Source of the DNA: Verrucomicrobiota bacterium
GTDB taxonomy: Bacteria; Verrucomicrobiota; Verrucomicrobiia; Limisphaerales; Pedosphaeraceae
Assembly: GCA_021325145.1 (NCBI GenBank)
Contig: JAJPHR010000085.1
Span: 1 to 34,347, forward strand
Direction of reading: 5' to 3'
Length of the DNA: 34,347 nt
Shown here piece after piece: positions 30,901-34,347 of the stretch (position 1 is its first letter; each line of letters begins with the position of its first letter). Made by a program: the position numbers and the translations under genes. The notes below the pieces were generated by a model. It ran no database searches. It saw nothing but the letters and a program-made list of their open reading frames with translations, and was not told where the DNA came from.

Positions 30901-33294
30901 ATGAATACAATGAACCGCAGACATTTCCTCCGTAACTGCGCTTTTAGCGCCACATTCGTTGCTTCGGGAGCGTTGGTCAGTTGTTCCAGCACCGCTCCTC
31001 GCAAGGGAGCCAGAGAAGCGGCTGGCCCGAAGATGTCACTGAACAAAGGCTGGCTTTTCGGCGGAAAGTTTGCCGAGGGCGCGGACAAGGCGGGGTTTGA
31101 TGACAGCTCGTTTTCACAGATTGTCTTGCCGCATTCCGTCACCAAACTTTCCTGGCACAAGTGGGACCCGGCAACGTGGGAAAATACTTGGATTTACCGG
31201 CGGCATTTCTCCTTGGCTGAGGCATCCAGGAAAGGCCGTGTGTTTCTCGATTTCGAACGCGTCATGGCAGGAGCAAGACCAAGCATAAACGACCGCGCTC
31301 TGCCTGAACACCTCGGCGGTTACCTGCCTTTCCATTACGAAATCACTGAGTGGCTCAAGGACGGGGATAATGTGCTGGCGGTGGTCGTTGATTCGCGCTG
31401 GCAAAACGTGCCGCCTGAAGGAAATCCAAAAGGGCCGTCCTCGGTCGATTATCTTGAGCCCGGCGGAATTCCCGGGTCAGTCAGTTTGCGCGTCATGCCG
31501 CCGGTGTTCATCAGCGATGTTTTTGCCAAGCCAGTCAAAGTGCTCGATCCTGATCGGAGCGTGGAAGTTATCTGCACCGTTGACGCAGCCACGCCGGCTC
31601 ACAATCCGGTGCAAATTAAAGTGGACCTGATGGATGGCAGCCGTCGTCTGGCGACCGTTTCAAAAACTCTCCAACTGGAGAAACCCGGCGGGACGGAATG
31701 CAGGCTCACCCTTTCAAAACTGGGGAACGTCAAACTGTGGCATGTGGACGGCCCCCAACTTTATGAGATTGTCACCACCCTCACAGCCGAGGGCCAATCG
31801 GCCCATCAGCACCGCACACGGATCGGGTTGCGCGAGGCGCGCTTCGAAGCAGATGGGTTTTTCCTCAACGGCGAACGGTTCCGGCTTTTCGGTCTGGACC
31901 GACATGAAATTTATCCGTACGTCGGTTTCGCCATGCCCAGCCGCGTGATGCGCCGCGACGCGGAAATCCTTCGCCGCGAGTTCAATTGCAACATCGTCCG
32001 CTGCTCGCATTATCCACAGACCAAAGCTTTTCTCGACGCGTGCGACGAATTGGGATTGATGGTGTGGGAGGAAGTTCCAGGCTGGGGATTTCTTGGCAAC
32101 GACGCTTGGAAAGAACTGCTGGTTCGCAACGCGGAAGACATGATTCGCCGCGACCGAAATCATCCTTCCATCATTATTTGGGGGACGCGCGCCAACGAGT
32201 CCGCCAACGACGTGCCGCTGTACCGTCGAACCAAGGAATTGGCGAAATCCCTCGATGATTCCCGGCCTACTTCCGGCTCGATGACCAGCGGGTCCAGAAA
32301 GAATTGGGAACGGGACTGGCACGAGGATGTCTTTGCGTACGACGACTACCACAATGCCCCGGACGGGACCGTGGGTATCGACAAACCCCTGCCGGGCGTG
32401 CCCTATATGCTGGCTGAAGTCGTGGGACAATGGTCGTACGGTGGCAAGGGGTTTACCAACAAATACCGCCGGGCGGGCGATCTGGCCATTCAGGTCCAGC
32501 AGGCCGTCTGGCACGCGCAAGCTCATGACCGGGCGGCGGCATATCCCCGTTTCTGCGGAGTCATCGCCTGGTGCGGCTTTGATTACGGCAGCTTAATGAA
32601 CGCAAACGAAGCCGTAAAATGTCCGGGCGTCGCCGATGTTTTCCGAATCCCCAAATTAGGCGCGGCTTTTTATCAGGCGCAACTCAGCCCGAAAGTGCGC
32701 GTGGTTATCCAACCGTCCTTCCATTGGGACTTCGGTCCAAAATCTCCGCGCGGGCCGGGCAGGAATGCCGCCATTTTTTCCAACTGTGAGCGACTCGAGA
32801 TTTTTGTTGCCGGAAAACACCTCGCCACGGCAAAACCGGATTCCGAGCATTACCCCAACTTGAAATACCCGCCGTTCTTCTGTGATCTCGACGTGGACGG
32901 CGCAGCCAATCCCGAGCTTCGCATTGAAGGATATATCGGCGACCGTCTGGCGCTTTCCAGATCGTTCTCGTCCGACACCAGCCAGGATCAGTTCATGCTG
33001 GCGGCGGATGATCGGGAATTGATCGCGGATGGTGTTGATGCCACCCGGCTGGCCTTCAGAGTGGCAGACAAATACGGCGCAGATCGCGCATTCGCGGGCG
33101 GGGAAGTCGCGTTTGAGCTTACTGGTCCGGGCACGATTGTGGGGGACAACCCCTTTGCTTTGGCGGATAGTGGAGGCGTGGGAGCAGTATGGGTTAAAAC
33201 GATTCCAGATCGTTCCGGCCGAATTGCCATCAAAGCAACTCATTCCTCACTGGGCGCAAAATTGCTCGAAATACGCGCGCGTTCCGGGGCCTAA
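30901..33294 (+). CDS. Secreted GH2-family glycosidase, Tat/lipoprotein-type leader
   Basis: A 797-residue protein. NRRHFLRN near residue 5 is a Tat motif, and LVSC ending at Cys28 is a lipobox, so a membrane-anchored exported lipoprotein is likely. GH2 domains follow: a sugar-binding jelly roll (WIYRRHFSL), an immunoglobulin-like domain, and a TIM barrel. The acid/base is Glu433 in RANESAN and the nucleophile is probably Glu506 in YMLAEVVG. A C-terminal beta domain ends the protein (LRIEGYIGDRLA). The jelly roll has lost the usual VWVNG block in favour of SINDRALPEHLGGY. It begins 37 bp after the SorB stop, so one transcript is plausible, which links a glycosidase with sulfite oxidation. Substrate unknown. 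Confidence 0.85.
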   Translation: MNTMNRRHFLRNCAFSATFVASGALVSCSSTAPRKGAREAAGPKMSLNKGWLFGGKFAEGADKAGFDDSSFSQIVLPHSVTKLSWHKWDPATWENTWIYRRHFSLAEASRKGRVFLDFERVMAGARPSINDRALPEHLGGYLPFHYEITEWLKDGDNVLAVVVDSRWQNVPPEGNPKGPSSVDYLEPGGIPGSVSLRVMPPVFISDVFAKPVKVLDPDRSVEVICTVDAATPAHNPVQIKVDLMDGSRRLATVSKTLQLEKPGGTECRLTLSKLGNVKLWHVDGPQLYEIVTTLTAEGQSAHQHRTRIGLREARFEADGFFLNGERFRLFGLDRHEIYPYVGFAMPSRVMRRDAEILRREFNCNIVRCSHYPQTKAFLDACDELGLMVWEEVPGWGFLGNDAWKELLVRNAEDMIRRDRNHPSIIIWGTRANESANDVPLYRRTKELAKSLDDSRPTSGSMTSGSRKNWERDWHEDVFAYDDYHNAPDGTVGIDKPLPGVPYMLAEVVGQWSYGGKGFTNKYRRAGDLAIQVQQAVWHAQAHDRAAAYPRFCGVIAWCGFDYGSLMNANEAVKCPGVADVFRIPKLGAAFYQAQLSPKVRVVIQPSFHWDFGPKSPRGPGRNAAIFSNCERLEIFVAGKHLATAKPDSEHYPNLKYPPFFCDLDVDGAANPELRIEGYIGDRLALSRSFSSDTSQDQFMLAADDRELIADGVDATRLAFRVADKYGADRAFAGGEVAFELTGPGTIVGDNPFALADSGGVGAVWVKTIPDRSGRIAIKATHSSLGAKLLEIRARSGA

Positions 33295-33372
33295 TCGAAT
33301 TCGTCCAGCAGCAGGCGAAACACTGGACGGCTCGCAGGACGCAGTTCGCGGTCGTGTGCGCCCGTCGTTCTC

Positions 33373-34266
33373 CTATTTCGGCTTCGCGCTGAATTTCTTC
33401 CGCCGATAATCCGAGGGCCGCCAGCCGATCCATTTGGTGAAGGCGTTCGAGAAGACGAAGGGATTGTGGTAACCAACTTCGAAGGCGATGGCCTCGATGG
33501 TTTGCTCGGTGGCTCCCAGCAGTTCGCAGGCGCGGCGCATCCGCAAATAAGTCACCTGATGCATCGGGCTTCGTCCGAGCTGCCGGCGGCACAACCGGCG
33601 CAAATGCTCGTTGCTGTAGCCAGCTTCCCGCGCCAGGCGGGCCAGCGTCCAGTCGTCCGCAAGCCGCGAAGCGACACGTTCCCAGAGCATGCGCAACTGG
33701 TCCGGTTGATCCGACGGCTGCGCGAAGCGCAATACGTACGCATGAATTAAATCTGTCCATTCCTGCATCAAAGTCGGCTGGCCGGGACCGCTGCACTCGT
33801 ACATCAACCCCAGGATGGCGGAGCGGAGCGGCAGCGCTTCGAAGCGCGCCATGACCGGGGTCGTGGCATTCGCGATGGGGCGCTGTTCCGCCGGACGCTG
33901 ATAGCAGGCCCAACAAAACTCCCAGCGGCTGCCCGGCACCGCTTCGAAAGCGTTGAGCGTGTGCGCCGGCAGCAGGCACGCGAAACCCTCGCGACACACC
34001 CGCCACCGCCCGTCGATCAACACACGGCCTCGGCCGCCGAAGCACGCCAGGAAGTAGGTCGTCGTTTGTTTCGTCCGCACGATCCGTGTCGGGGCGATCG
34101 CTTCCTGGATCCCGATGTGGACCATCGAATATTGGTCCAGCGTCTGGCAAACGGGAAAATCCGCAATCCAGGGGCGCAACTCCACATTCGTTGCCCTGAC
34201 TCCGCGCATCCGCGTGCGCGGGCTGTGGACCGTCACGTCAACCAACCCTGTCGGACTTTGGTTCAT
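33373..34266 (-). CDS. AraC-family transcriptional regulator
   Basis: A 297-residue protein. The N-terminal half is a cupin-like ligand domain (TYFLACFGGRGRVLIDG, RWEFCWACYQRP). The C-terminal 100 residues are the double helix-turn-helix of AraC/XylS: WTLARLAREAGYSNEHLRRLCRR for the first helix pair and IEAIAFEVGYHNPFVFSNAF for the second, ending in GWRPSDYRRK. Start ATG 34266. It converges with the GH2 gene (78 bp between stops). It could regulate that glycosidase or genes beyond the window edge; no binding site can be named. The last 81 bp hold its probable promoter region. Confidence 0.9.
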   Translation of the reverse strand: MNQSPTGLVDVTVHSPRTRMRGVRATNVELRPWIADFPVCQTLDQYSMVHIGIQEAIAPTRIVRTKQTTTYFLACFGGRGRVLIDGRWRVCREGFACLLPAHTLNAFEAVPGSRWEFCWACYQRPAEQRPIANATTPVMARFEALPLRSAILGLMYECSGPGQPTLMQEWTDLIHAYVLRFAQPSDQPDQLRMLWERVASRLADDWTLARLAREAGYSNEHLRRLCRRQLGRSPMHQVTYLRMRRACELLGATEQTIEAIAFEVGYHNPFVFSNAFTKWIGWRPSDYRRKKFSAKPK

Positions 34267-34347
34267 GCAGCTTTCTTATCGTAAAAGACGGCTTTCACCT
34301 TGGCGATAACAAATTCGGTCGGACGCGAATAAAACATTCCTTTTTGC

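Noticed and set aside
1..34347. CRISPR arrays, transposases, phage genes
   Set aside because: No regular repeat-spacer array and no such protein families were seen; the only regular array (6186-6282) has 11-bp units with 10-11 bp gaps, far too short for CRISPR.

Overview
The window looks like chromosomal DNA of a soil or freshwater Verrucomicrobiota, probably of the Pedosphaera/Limisphaerales type. This placement is inference. It rests on the moderately high GC, several Tat-exported proteins, secreted glycoside hydrolases (two GH2, a GHL6-type protein, a DUF4965/glutaminase-A-like protein), weak or absent Shine-Dalgarno sites, and a palindromic 'cgcagag' repeat of a kind I associate with this phylum. 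No phage, transposase, CRISPR or rRNA was seen; there is one tRNA-Glu.

Layout. 1-865: tRNA-Glu(UUC) and repeat-rich intergenic DNA. 866-2775: cutC and a Tat-type glycosylasparaginase. 2989-6097: a nucleotide-sugar set on the minus strand, with a GDP-mannose 3,5-epimerase, a GHMP-family sugar kinase, and a tandem nucleotidyltransferase coupled to the kinase by ATGA. 6098-6367: an intergenic array of five DnaA-box-like repeats at 21-22 bp spacing, followed by a small unknown gene. 6760-11441: divergent secreted GHL6-type and DUF4965 proteins. 11459-15097: a type-B-like PutA. 15266-17545: secreted GH2. 17644-27092: a long co-directional minus-strand operon. 27301-30863: a putative sulfate exporter, diverging from sulfite dehydrogenase SorA and a diheme SorB. 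30901-33294: a second secreted GH2. 33373-34266: an AraC-family regulator.

The centre of interest is 17644-30863. In transcription order the operon encodes a ROK repressor, a small transaldolase, a succinate-semialdehyde-type aldehyde dehydrogenase, an L-fucose-isomerase-like enzyme, a sodium:solute symporter, a class II aldolase with an altered phosphate loop, a threonine-synthase paralog, and a D-2-hydroxyacid dehydrogenase. Isomerase + transaldolase + aldehyde dehydrogenase is the core of the transaldolase type of sulfoglycolysis (sulfoquinovose to sulfofructose to sulfolactaldehyde to sulfolactate). The neighbouring sulfate exporter and SorAB would handle sulfite released from a sulfonate. 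No SuyAB-type sulfolactate lyase is present. The hydroxyacid dehydrogenase (resembling the SlcC sulfolactate dehydrogenase family) and the threonine-synthase paralog (the same family as methanogen cysteate synthase) may therefore be a different desulfonation route. The gene families are well supported; the pathway is a hypothesis.

The operon has a readable control region: a perfect -35 box, a near-consensus -10 overlapped by an AT-rich inverted repeat, and a second 23-bp palindrome just upstream.
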